Source: Muribaculaceae bacterium
GTDB lineage: Bacteria > Bacteroidota > Bacteroidia > Bacteroidales > Muribaculaceae
Direction: 5' to 3'
Assembly: GCA_009775225.1 (NCBI GenBank)
Contig: VSPE01000004.1
Location: 1-64,000 of the forward strand
Length of the DNA: 64,000 nucleotides
Numbering within the stretch: position 1 is the first letter of the stretch; every line of letters starts with the position of its first letter. Position numbers and translations under genes: made by a program. The notes beneath the pieces were generated by a model. The model did no database searches, was not told the DNA's origin, and worked only from the letters and a program-made list of their open reading frames with translations. This document shows, one piece after another, positions 43,193 through 50,431 of this stretch.

Positions 43193-44713
43193 TTATTCAA
43201 GGTAGTTCTCGGTGTTGTTCCTGAGGTATTCTTCGATGCGGGCTATGTCGTCGTAGAATGGGGTGTCTTCCACGAAGCGCGGGCATATAGCGCGAACGGC
43301 ATCGTACTGCTCGCGGGTGCGGGGCGAGAGTTTGTCGGCAATGCCGAGGCAGTCGGTGGCCTGTGCGAGCGCTATGAAGAGGATGCTCATGACCTGATAT
43401 GCGTTGTCGATTACCCGACGGCACAGGAGGGCACTGTTTGTGCCCATGCTCACTATATCCTGGTTGTCGTTGTTGTTCGGTATGCTGTGCACGTAGTTCG
43501 GCATGGCGAGCGTCTGGCACTCGGCGGTGGTGGAGGTGGCAGTGAACTGGCAGGCCTGCATGCCGTAGTTCAGGCCGAGTACGCCCATGTTCAGGAAGGG
43601 CGGCAGTATACCGTTTATACGGTCGTGGAAGAGGTAGTTTAACTGTCGCTCGGCAGTCATAGCCACTCTTACAATTGCTATTTTTACCTTGTCGGCTTCG
43701 AGTGAGATGTAGTCGCCGTGGAAGTTGCCGCCGTGGTAAATGTTTTTTGTCGTATAGTCGACTATAGGGTTGTCGCAGGCGGAGTTCAGTTCGTTTTCGA
43801 GTACTTGTGCTGCGTTTGCGAGGGTGTCGTATACGGGGCCGTAGATTTGTGGTATGCAGCGCAGGGAGTAATATGCCTGTACTTTGTGCTCGAAGTATGA
43901 GTCGCGGTTTCGCTCGGGGTCGTACAGTTCGTGTTCGCGTTTCTGAAGGTGCCTGCTTCCTTGGCTTGCCTGCCTCAGCCAGCGTGCTATCACCTGCTGT
44001 CCGGGCTGTCGGCGGCATATATTCTCTTCGACCGACATGTAGTCGTCGAACGAGTCGGCTATTTCGTTGAGCCAGGCCGAAGCAAGTGTGGCGTGGCGGA
44101 GAAGGCGTTCGGCATAGTACATGTTGACAATGGAGATGCCGGTCATGACTGAAGTACCGTTCGTAACCGATAGGCCCTCGCGTATGTATATACGCATAGG
44201 TTCGAGGCCTTCGGCTTTGAGAACGTCGGCCGAGGGGCGCCATTCGCCTCTGTAGTGAACTTTTCCTTCGCCTATCAGGCATAGGGCAATGTGTGCGAGC
44301 TGTACGAGGTCGCCGCTTGCCCCTACGCTTCCGTGCTGAGGAATAAAGGGGTATATGCCTCTGTTTACGAACTCTTGCAGAAGCTCTATTACCGAGGGGT
44401 GTATGCCGGAGCGAGCCTGCATGAATGTGCCTATTCGTGCGAGCATTGCGGCCCGAATCTCGACATCGGGGAGGGGGGCGCCGGCGCCTGTGGCGTGGCT
44501 GCGTATAATGTTGTATTGAAGTTCTTTGAGGTGGCTGTCGTCGACACGCCATTGTGCCATGGGGCCGAAGCCGGTGTTGATGCCGTATATTACTTTGTCG
44601 GCGACAAAGCTTTTGAGGAATTCATAGCTTTCGGCGACCTGCTTCATTTCTCCTTCCGGAAGTGTAAGTTCTGTGTTTCCGAACAGGATATCATATACTG
44701 AGGATAGTTTCAT
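43193..44713 (-). CDS. Aromatic amino acid ammonia-lyase (tyrosine ammonia-lyase type)
   Basis: It converts an aromatic amino acid to the matching trans-cinnamic acid, giving p-coumarate if tyrosine is used. The self-formed MIO cofactor triad is A132-S133-G134 (GSVGASGDLVQ), the catalytic Tyr43 lies in VIYGINTGFGPM, and the substrate-selectivity pair is S72-H73 in IIRSHATG. The sequence resembles the Flavobacterium johnsoniae tyrosine ammonia-lyase of flexirubin synthesis much more than typical HutH (the VIYGxNTGFGPMAQ and IPNNNDNQDIVSMGTNSA blocks match from memory). No hut genes are nearby. The start is the ATG at 44713; an in-frame TTG lies 27 bp upstream. Confidence 0.87.
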   Translation of the reverse strand: MKLSSVYDILFGNTELTLPEGEMKQVAESYEFLKSFVADKVIYGINTGFGPMAQWRVDDSHLKELQYNIIRSHATGAGAPLPDVEIRAAMLARIGTFMQARSGIHPSVIELLQEFVNRGIYPFIPQHGSVGASGDLVQLAHIALCLIGEGKVHYRGEWRPSADVLKAEGLEPMRIYIREGLSVTNGTSVMTGISIVNMYYAERLLRHATLASAWLNEIADSFDDYMSVEENICRRQPGQQVIARWLRQASQGSRHLQKREHELYDPERNRDSYFEHKVQAYYSLRCIPQIYGPVYDTLANAAQVLENELNSACDNPIVDYTTKNIYHGGNFHGDYISLEADKVKIAIVRVAMTAERQLNYLFHDRINGILPPFLNMGVLGLNYGMQACQFTATSTTAECQTLAMPNYVHSIPNNNDNQDIVSMGTNSALLCRRVIDNAYQVMSILFIALAQATDCLGIADKLSPRTREQYDAVRAICPRFVEDTPFYDDIARIEEYLRNNTENYLE

Positions 44714-44768
44714 AGTAAAAATTCTGTGTTTCCTTTTCAAGAAGTGTCAATGGTTAGCAGATGACCTA

Positions 44769-44776
44769 CAAAGGTA
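44769..44776 (-). promoter_or_regulatory. -7 box of the cluster promoter
   Basis: TACCTTTG on the minus strand, 55 bp before the lyase start codon. No TTTG is found at the expected -33 distance, so an activator may be needed. It would drive the lyase-ketoreductase-KS run and perhaps the whole cluster. Confidence 0.55.
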
Positions 44777-44828
44777 ATAAAAATCTTCGGGTCTCGGTCG
44801 ATTTCGCAGATTTTTTTGTGGAAAAACA

Positions 44829-44858
44829 TTGCTAAACCTCTTCTTCTGGCTATCTTTG
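44829..44858 (+). promoter_or_regulatory. Promoter of the acetyltransferase gene
   Basis: TTG at 44829-44831 and TATCTTTG at 44851-44858 are separated by 19 bp. Transcription should begin near 44865, about 27 nt before the ATG that lies inside a repeat copy. Confidence 0.6.
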
Positions 44859-44885
44859 TGTTTAATATGTAGATAAAATAGTTGC

Positions 44886-44912
44886 TTAACAATGATTATT
44901 AGTCAACCTTTA
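44886..44912. repeat. Copy C of the dispersed repeat, carrying a start codon
   Basis: TTAACAATGATTATTAGTCAACCTTTA is a diverged copy of the repeat at 50 and 57130. The ATG at 44892 inside it is the acetyltransferase start codon. The flanking arms (GTTGCTTAA and TTAGTCAAC) can pair imperfectly, with the start codon in the loop. Confidence 0.6.
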
Positions 44913-45497
44913 AGAATAGACCTTACGCAGCAGACTTCGGAAGAGAAGGCTCTGGCGACCGCGCAGTCGCAGCTCGTGTTCAGTTTCAACCACACAATGC
45001 CCGGCACAGAGGAGTATGCCGGGCTGATGAGACGTATTTTTACCGATATGGGTGAGGGTAGCAGGGTAGAGGCTCCTGTCACTGTGGTGCGGCCTCAGAA
45101 TGTGAAGATAGGTCGCAATGTGGTGGTTATGCCCGGTTGTCTGATGATGTCGGCCGGCGGCATCACAATAGACGACGGTGCCATGCTTGCCGCTAATGTG
45201 CAGATTATATCCAACAACCACGACCTGCATGAGCGCCATGTCATCACATGCCTGCCTGTGCATATAGGAAAGGGGGCGTGGATTGGCGCCGGCGCGACAA
45301 TCCTCCCGGGTGTCACGGTAGGCGACAACGCTGTGGTGGGTGCTGCGAGTGTGGTTACGCACGATGTGCCCGCCGATGTTGTTGTAGTCGGAAATCCGGC
45401 AAAGTTCATACGCAGGGTGCCTCAGGCCGCCGACTGTGCCGCTATGCCCGACGATGCTTTCGGGGTACAGCTCGGGCTTGACAGCTGCGGCGACTGA
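44892..45497 (+). CDS. Hexapeptide-repeat acetyltransferase (maltose/nodulation acetyltransferase type)
   Basis: A left-handed beta-helix acyltransferase of 201 aa. The C-terminal half shows the [LIV]-G-x4 hexapeptide rhythm: 'VKIGRNVVVMPGCLMMSAGG', 'IGKGAWIGAGATILPGVTVG' and 'DNAVVGAASVVTHDVPADVV'. The likely catalytic histidine lies in SNNHDLHERH. The N-terminal nine residues MIISQPLRI derive from the dispersed repeat. The acceptor could be a sugar or a polysaccharide. It is divergent from the aryl polyene cluster, so a link to it is possible but not shown. Confidence 0.87.
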   Translation: MIISQPLRIDLTQQTSEEKALATAQSQLVFSFNHTMPGTEEYAGLMRRIFTDMGEGSRVEAPVTVVRPQNVKIGRNVVVMPGCLMMSAGGITIDDGAMLAANVQIISNNHDLHERHVITCLPVHIGKGAWIGAGATILPGVTVGDNAVVGAASVVTHDVPADVVVVGNPAKFIRRVPQAADCAAMPDDAFGVQLGLDSCGD

Positions 45498-45503
45498 GCC
45501 GCT

Positions 45504-47570
45504 CTATCGGAGTATTGAGCTTGATATATGGCTTTCGCCGCTCAGCTCGTCGGCCCGGCTGACTTTACGGCCATAGTTGAAGGTATAGGTAATGCCGAGT
45601 GCTATGCGCCTGTGGTACATTGAGCCAAGACGTGTGAGCGCGCTGTCGTACCAGCGTGTGGCGAGCGTGTCGGTGCTTATCCGCCATGATGAGTTGAACC
45701 AGTTGGCACAGACGATACTTATGTTCCAGCCTTTTGCCGCCCAGCCTGCGCTCACGGAGTATTCCGAGGGCATTTTACGCAGATACGAAGTCTCGCCGTC
45801 GACGTAGCAGGCGGGGCTTTCCCAGTATGCGCTGAAGAGGAAGTCGCCTGCATGGCAGTCGGCGCTCGCGCTGACAGTGAAGGGATAGCGTGCTATGCTG
45901 TTGCTGCCGGTGGTGTTGTAGAGCAGAAGCCGTGGCGCGGCCGACAGAGAAAGCTTGCCTCCGAAGAATTTTGCGGAGAGCCTTGCTCCGAGCTGGCCGT
46001 GGTTGTAGTCGCCGTCGTTGCGGTACTTTTTCAGCATTGTGCCTCCCGGAGCTTCGGGAGTATAGACCTCAATCTGCCGGTCGATGATTTTGAAGAATGT
46101 GGCGTAGGCCGACATCTGCCACCTGTTGCCGGGCAGATATGTGTAGCTGATATTGGCGGTTACGGTGCGGGAGTTGCGGAGGTCGGGGTTGCCGCATATA
46201 TACATCAGTTCCGACTGTCTTATGATATTGGGGTTTTTCATGGCCGCTCCCGGCGACATTGTGGCATATTGCAACCAGATGCTTGCCGAGTGTTTGTCGG
46301 AGGGGGCGTATTGCACGTTTATATGGGTGAAGGGGTATCCGTCGTCTGTCTTTCTGCCGTTTATGCCTGTCGATTCGAAAGCGTATCCCGCGTCGATAGA
46401 GCCGCTTGCCTTACGATAGCTCGCGGCCACACCGGCATAGCACGCGGCGAAGTTCTGGCGGAAGTGGTTTGTGGTGTTGCTTGTGCCGGCATATTCTATC
46501 GAAGAGCCGTTTCCGGCGGCCGATAGCGTGGCGAACAGGGTAATGTTGTCGGAGAGCGATTTGTTTGCCCTGAAGTCGCCACGGAGGTACACGGCGTGTT
46601 CGTCGGCGATGTTGTCAATATTTTGAGTCTCGGTTGTGTATGAGTCGTGTGTGTCGTTTTCGAGCGCTTCGAACTGCGTGGAGCCGTTTAGCGACCAGCC
46701 TTTACCGAGTGCGATGTAAAGTTCGCTGTTCCAGCTTATGGCGTTGCTTGTGGCTTGTGAGCCGGCAGAAAATCCTTGTGGCGGGTACAGGTCGGTGAAA
46801 GTCACAGAGCCGTAAGTCTCGCTCACAGGAGTGTGCTTCCTGCGGTATGAAATGATGTTGCGGAACGAGAAGCCCGGATCCTTGTTCCACGAGGCTCTCA
46901 CTCCGCAGTACAGGCTTCTCTCGCGGTGCTTGCCGGCCTCGGCTGCGCTTTCGCGCACGACAGTGGCCGAGGGGAGGCGATACGTCTCGGTGCCCGATGT
47001 GCCGATGTGACGGTTGTAGTCGTAGTCGCCCGACAGCATGACATCGTACTCCATGCTGCGGTGTGCGAATTTGGAATACAGCGCGGCTTCGCCCGACGAA
47101 ATGAGGAAACGCTCCTTGGCGGAAAGCTTGGTATAGCCGCCGTACATGTATTGGCGTGTGAAGAAATTTACGGCATGTTTCGCTCCGAGAAAGCGAGGGT
47201 CGGAGGGGAAGTCGAGATATTCCACTTTCCGAACGTCGGCGGGGTTGAGTCCGGCCAAATCCTGAGGTGACGCGGGGTGAAAGTTTATGAATATGCTTGC
47301 GGGTTGCCCCGAGGCGGTCTTTACCGTAGCCGACATAGGGTTTACGTCGAGCTGCGGTATGTTCATCAAGGCAAGAAGAGCCACGCCGTCGGCCGCCGCC
47401 TCTTTTTGCCGCATGGTGGGCATGTAGACAGTCTTTCCGGCATCGGCCACGGCGGTTCTGGCTACTACGGTGATTTCTTCGAGGCGATTTACACGCGTAC
47501 TGTCGGGAGCCGGGGCCTGGCCGAGCATCAAATTCGGGAGTGTGAGTAGTGGTATGAGGTAGTGTTTCAT
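45504..47570 (-). CDS. TonB-dependent receptor-like outer-membrane protein
   Basis: This is an outer-membrane beta-barrel of 688 aa with a signal peptide (about residues 1-18) and a plug-like domain: 'NRLEEITVVARTAVADAGKTV' is the TonB-box/plug start, followed by 'PASPQDLAGLNPADVRKVEYLDFP'. The remainder shows barrel strands alternating aromatic and polar residues and ends in 'RRIALGITYTFNYGRKV'. It lacks the carboxypeptidase-like N-terminal extension. It is divergent from the two-component genes, with ordered repeats between them, so it is probably their regulated target. It converges with the acetyltransferase gene. Confidence 0.83.
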   Translation of the reverse strand: MKHYLIPLLTLPNLMLGQAPAPDSTRVNRLEEITVVARTAVADAGKTVYMPTMRQKEAAADGVALLALMNIPQLDVNPMSATVKTASGQPASIFINFHPASPQDLAGLNPADVRKVEYLDFPSDPRFLGAKHAVNFFTRQYMYGGYTKLSAKERFLISSGEAALYSKFAHRSMEYDVMLSGDYDYNRHIGTSGTETYRLPSATVVRESAAEAGKHRERSLYCGVRASWNKDPGFSFRNIISYRRKHTPVSETYGSVTFTDLYPPQGFSAGSQATSNAISWNSELYIALGKGWSLNGSTQFEALENDTHDSYTTETQNIDNIADEHAVYLRGDFRANKSLSDNITLFATLSAAGNGSSIEYAGTSNTTNHFRQNFAACYAGVAASYRKASGSIDAGYAFESTGINGRKTDDGYPFTHINVQYAPSDKHSASIWLQYATMSPGAAMKNPNIIRQSELMYICGNPDLRNSRTVTANISYTYLPGNRWQMSAYATFFKIIDRQIEVYTPEAPGGTMLKKYRNDGDYNHGQLGARLSAKFFGGKLSLSAAPRLLLYNTTGSNSIARYPFTVSASADCHAGDFLFSAYWESPACYVDGETSYLRKMPSEYSVSAGWAAKGWNISIVCANWFNSSWRISTDTLATRWYDSALTRLGSMYHRRIALGITYTFNYGRKVSRADELSGESHISSSILR

Positions 47571-47575
47571 GGCGG

Positions 47576-47583
47576 CAAAATTA
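47576..47583 (-). promoter_or_regulatory. -7 box of the receptor gene, next to the start codon
   Basis: TAATTTTG on the minus strand ends 5 bp before the receptor ATG (47570), so transcription should begin at or next to the start codon. The four direct repeats at 47593-47631 occupy the -33 region. Confidence 0.6.
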
Positions 47584-47592
47584 GGGCGCTGA

Positions 47593-47631
47593 GTCTTAAT
47601 GAGTCCTTATGCTGTCTTATTTAGTCTTAAT
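47593..47631. promoter_or_regulatory. Four phased direct repeats: probable response-regulator operator
   Basis: GTCTTAAT at 47593, GTCCTTAT at 47603, GTCTTATT at 47614 and GTCTTAAT at 47624 are spaced 10, 11 and 10 bp, one helical turn. On the minus strand they read TTAAGAC-like units just upstream of the receptor -7 box. This layout fits binding by an OmpR/PhoB-type regulator, and one such regulator is encoded by the divergent operon. Confidence 0.65.
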
Positions 47632-47679
47632 ATTGAACTGCCGATGCGCCGATATAAGGCGAGAAGCCGAATAAATTGG

Positions 47680-47687
47680 TAACTTTG
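47680..47687 (+). promoter_or_regulatory. -7 box of the histidine kinase operon
   Basis: TAACTTTG ends 4 bp before the kinase ATG at 47692, implying a leaderless transcript. No perfect -33 TTTG is seen. Confidence 0.55.
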
Positions 47688-47691
47688 CTCC

Positions 47692-49020
47692 ATGAAGCAT
47701 TTCAGGATTATACTTGCCGCGACACGAATAACTGTTGCCGTACTCTTTGCCGCGAACGTGTTTTTTATGGTGCAGCTATATAATTCCATCAAGGCGCGCT
47801 ATATCGACGATGTGGAGCAGAGTCTTTGCCGTGCCGAGCAGATAGAGATTGTAGAGCGCATAAGCAAGTCCGGTTTCTCCGATTCCGCCGATATGGTGGC
47901 TGTGGCGCTTTTTCTCAAGAAGTCGGATGTGGGCGATGCCTCTACCGTCGACGAGCTTGCTCAGGCCGGCTATTCGCAAGGGTACAGGCGCCCCGACAAG
48001 CAGATTTTGTCGGAGATAACGAAATATCTTCACCATACATACGACGCCGGGCTTGGCGAGCCAGATATTGCCGAACTGGAGTCTGCGTTCAAGCGTGATT
48101 TGAATTTCTCAGGCTACTATCCCGAGACAGTGCTCGTGGTCGGGCCCGACGGAGCGGCGGAGTTTACGGCGGGATTGTGGGAGATAGTCTACCGGGTTGA
48201 CGACGGGCTTACATATTATGCCTATATATCTCCGCTGACAGGTAACATACTCGGCGAGATGAGCGGTGTGATAGCAAGCTCGGCTCTGATAGCGCTGGTG
48301 CTTACCTTCGGCTTCTGGTATCTGCTGCATGTGATAGAGCGGCTGCGGACGATAGAGGAGATGAAAGATGACTTCACCAACAATATGACGCACGAACTGA
48401 AAACGCCTATTGCCATAGCCTATGCTGCCAACGATGCCTTGCTCCAATACCCCGAGCCAAGTGACGAGGAGCGTACACGACGCTATCTTACGGCTGCCCT
48501 CGACCAGCTTTCCAAGCTTTCGGGGCTGGTGGAGAATATCCTTGCCATGAGCATGGAGCGGAGGAGGCATCTTGTGATGAGCAAGGAAAAGATTAGGCTC
48601 AAAGAGTTTCTATCGGCCATTGCAGAGCAGCAGAAACTGGGAGCGGGCAAGCCGTGCGATATCGAGCTGCATTGTGCCGACGATGTTTCGGTGTGGGCCG
48701 ACCCGACCCACTTTTCAAACGTGATTGGCAATCTTATAGAGAACAGCATCAAGTATTCTGGCCCCGGGGTCGCAATTGCCATAAAGGCTGATGATAACGG
48801 CGTTTCTGTAGAAGACAACGGCCCCGGCATACCCGAGAAATCGTTGCCATATATATTCAACAAGTTCTACCGCGTGCCACGCGGCAATACGGCGGAGGTG
48901 AGAGGATACGGTATAGGTCTGTTCTATGTAAAGTCGATTGTAGACAAGCACGGCTGGCGCATATCGGCCGACAGCCGTCCCGGCAAAGGATGTAAGTTCA
49001 CTATAACATTTAGAGTCTGA
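47692..49020 (+). CDS. Sensor histidine kinase
   Basis: An inner-membrane sensor of 442 aa. TM1 spans about residues 11-31, a 160-residue periplasmic sensor region follows, and TM2 is about 192-213. The kinase core has His234 in NNMTHELKTPIA, the N-box 'NVIGNLIENSIKYS', the G1 box 'DNGPGIPEK' and a late 'RGYGIGLFYVKSIVDKHG'. The periplasmic part resembles no domain I can name. The stop codon overlaps the regulator start by one base. The gene is probably autoregulated through the repeats upstream. Confidence 0.92.
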   Translation: MKHFRIILAATRITVAVLFAANVFFMVQLYNSIKARYIDDVEQSLCRAEQIEIVERISKSGFSDSADMVAVALFLKKSDVGDASTVDELAQAGYSQGYRRPDKQILSEITKYLHHTYDAGLGEPDIAELESAFKRDLNFSGYYPETVLVVGPDGAAEFTAGLWEIVYRVDDGLTYYAYISPLTGNILGEMSGVIASSALIALVLTFGFWYLLHVIERLRTIEEMKDDFTNNMTHELKTPIAIAYAANDALLQYPEPSDEERTRRYLTAALDQLSKLSGLVENILAMSMERRRHLVMSKEKIRLKEFLSAIAEQQKLGAGKPCDIELHCADDVSVWADPTHFSNVIGNLIENSIKYSGPGVAIAIKADDNGVSVEDNGPGIPEKSLPYIFNKFYRVPRGNTAEVRGYGIGLFYVKSIVDKHGWRISADSRPGKGCKFTITFRV

Positions 49021-49709
49021 TGGATAAGAGGATACTGCTGGTGGAGGACGACTCCACTCTTTCTATGATTGTATCGGAGACACTGCAGCGCGAAGGCTTC
49101 GTCGTGGCGACAGCCGCGAACGGAGAGGACGGGATGGAGGAGTTTGCGCGCCGTGGCGCCGACGTAATTGTGGCCGACGTGATGATGCCGCGCATGGACG
49201 GCTTTGAAATGGCCAGGAGAATACGCCAGACCGACCGTAATGTGCCACTACTCTTTCTTACAGCCAAATCGTCGATAGATGATATTGTGGAGGGGTTTGA
49301 GCTTGGCGGCAACGATTATCTCACGAAGCCGTTCAGGATGCTTGAGCTGGTAGTGCGCGTGAAGGCTCTTCTGCGAAGATGCGTTCTAGAACCTGAAGCC
49401 AGGTTCAGCATAGGGCGTTATACGCTGGATATGAGTACTCAGCGGCTTGAGCATCCCGAATACAGGAGCATTGAGCTGTCGCAGATAGAGGCCCGGCTTC
49501 TTAAAGAGCTTGCCATGAATGTAGGCTCCACGGTGGATGCCTCAACTCTGATGCGGCTGATATGGCAGCGCGACGACCTGTACAGCCGCAATTCGCTGCA
49601 CGGGTTTGTGCACAAGCTCCGTCACTACCTCCGTCATGAGCCGGGAATATCTATCCTCAACCGACGCGGCGTAGGCTATATGCTTGCAGTGAGGCGCGAG
49701 CCGATGTAA
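49020..49709 (+). CDS. OmpR-family response regulator
   Basis: An N-terminal receiver domain has the acidic pocket D10/D11, the phosphorylated D53 (IVADVMMPRMDG) and Lys104 region (YLTKPF), and the C-terminal winged helix (about residues 135-226) ends 'ILNRRGVGYMLAVR'. OmpR-type regulators bind tandem repeats spaced about 10-11 bp, matching 47593-47631. It is coupled to the kinase by a TGATG overlap. Confidence 0.94.
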   Translation: MDKRILLVEDDSTLSMIVSETLQREGFVVATAANGEDGMEEFARRGADVIVADVMMPRMDGFEMARRIRQTDRNVPLLFLTAKSSIDDIVEGFELGGNDYLTKPFRMLELVVRVKALLRRCVLEPEARFSIGRYTLDMSTQRLEHPEYRSIELSQIEARLLKELAMNVGSTVDASTLMRLIWQRDDLYSRNSLHGFVHKLRHYLRHEPGISILNRRGVGYMLAVRREPM

Positions 49710-49737
49710 GGGTGTGATGCGGCTGCCTATGGCGCTG

Positions 49738-50253
49738 TTATATGGCGCCTTCCAGTGCCAACAGGAAGCGCTTGGCGTGTATGCCTCCTGCATATCCAGT
49801 GAGGCTGCCGTCGGCTCCTGTCACGCGGTGGCAGGGCACGAATATAGATAGCGGATTGGCTCCGATAGCATTTGCCACGGCCCGCACGGCTGTGGGACGG
49901 CCTATGCGCCGGGCGATTGTGGCATACGATACGGTGGTGCCGTGAGGTATGGAGTGCAGTTCGCTCCATACTCTTTTACGGAAGTCGGTGCCTATGTGCA
50001 GCAATGGGCTGCCGAATTCGAGCGTGCCACCTGCGAAGTAAGCGTCGAGCGCCAGTGCGGCCATGTCGGTTACGGCTGAGGGGGCTTCTATTACGGTGAC
50101 GTTCGGCAGGCGGCAAAGGCTGTGCAGTATGCGCGCATGGTGTGTGGCCTCAGTCCAGTCGCACAGGCAAAGCTGATTGCCGTATGAGCCGAGGGTCAAG
50201 CGGCCGCACGGCGAGTTGTAATACTGAATGTAGATTGCTGTTTCGGTTTCCAT
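49738..50253 (-). CDS. ogt: Methylated-DNA-protein cysteine methyltransferase
   Basis: A suicide repair protein that removes O6-methyl groups from guanine. The active-site motif is FVPCHRV, with the DNA-binding helix 'GTTVSYATIARRIGRP' and the Arg finger region before it. At 171 aa it is a single Ogt-type protein without the Ada domain. Its promoter lies at 50324. Confidence 0.94.
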   Translation of the reverse strand: METETAIYIQYYNSPCGRLTLGSYGNQLCLCDWTEATHHARILHSLCRLPNVTVIEAPSAVTDMAALALDAYFAGGTLEFGSPLLHIGTDFRKRVWSELHSIPHGTTVSYATIARRIGRPTAVRAVANAIGANPLSIFVPCHRVTGADGSLTGYAGGIHAKRFLLALEGAI

Positions 50254-50323
50254 TGGCGTATTGGCTTGGCAGTAAGCGATTAGCGCTACAGGAGGGCTAA
50301 ATCGGCTATGCTTTGTGTATTCG

Positions 50324-50331
50324 CAAATGTA
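50324..50331 (-). promoter_or_regulatory. -7 box of the ogt gene
   Basis: TACATTTG on the minus strand, about 70 bp before the ogt start codon. Confidence 0.5.
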
Positions 50332-50373
50332 AAGCTACACATTTTCGGTGAAATATGTGCTGCCGGATACATG

Positions 50374-50415
50374 AAAAAAATAAGCCGCCGGCCTTAAGCG
50401 GGGCCGGTGGCTTAT
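50374..50415 (-). terminator. Terminator of the RND efflux operon
   Basis: A stem of about 14 bp (ATAAGCCACCGGCC paired with GGCCGGCGGCTTAT) is followed on the minus strand by a run of seven T. It lies 17 bp after the stop codon of the RND permease gene. Confidence 0.88.
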
Positions 50416-50431
50416 GTAATGAGTGTCGCAG

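Noticed and set aside
18292..44712. Dialkylresorcinol (darA/darB) genes as in flexirubin clusters
   Set aside because: All cluster genes were assigned, and none shows the aromatase/cyclase or FabH-like DarB pattern, so the cluster is better called aryl-polyene-like.
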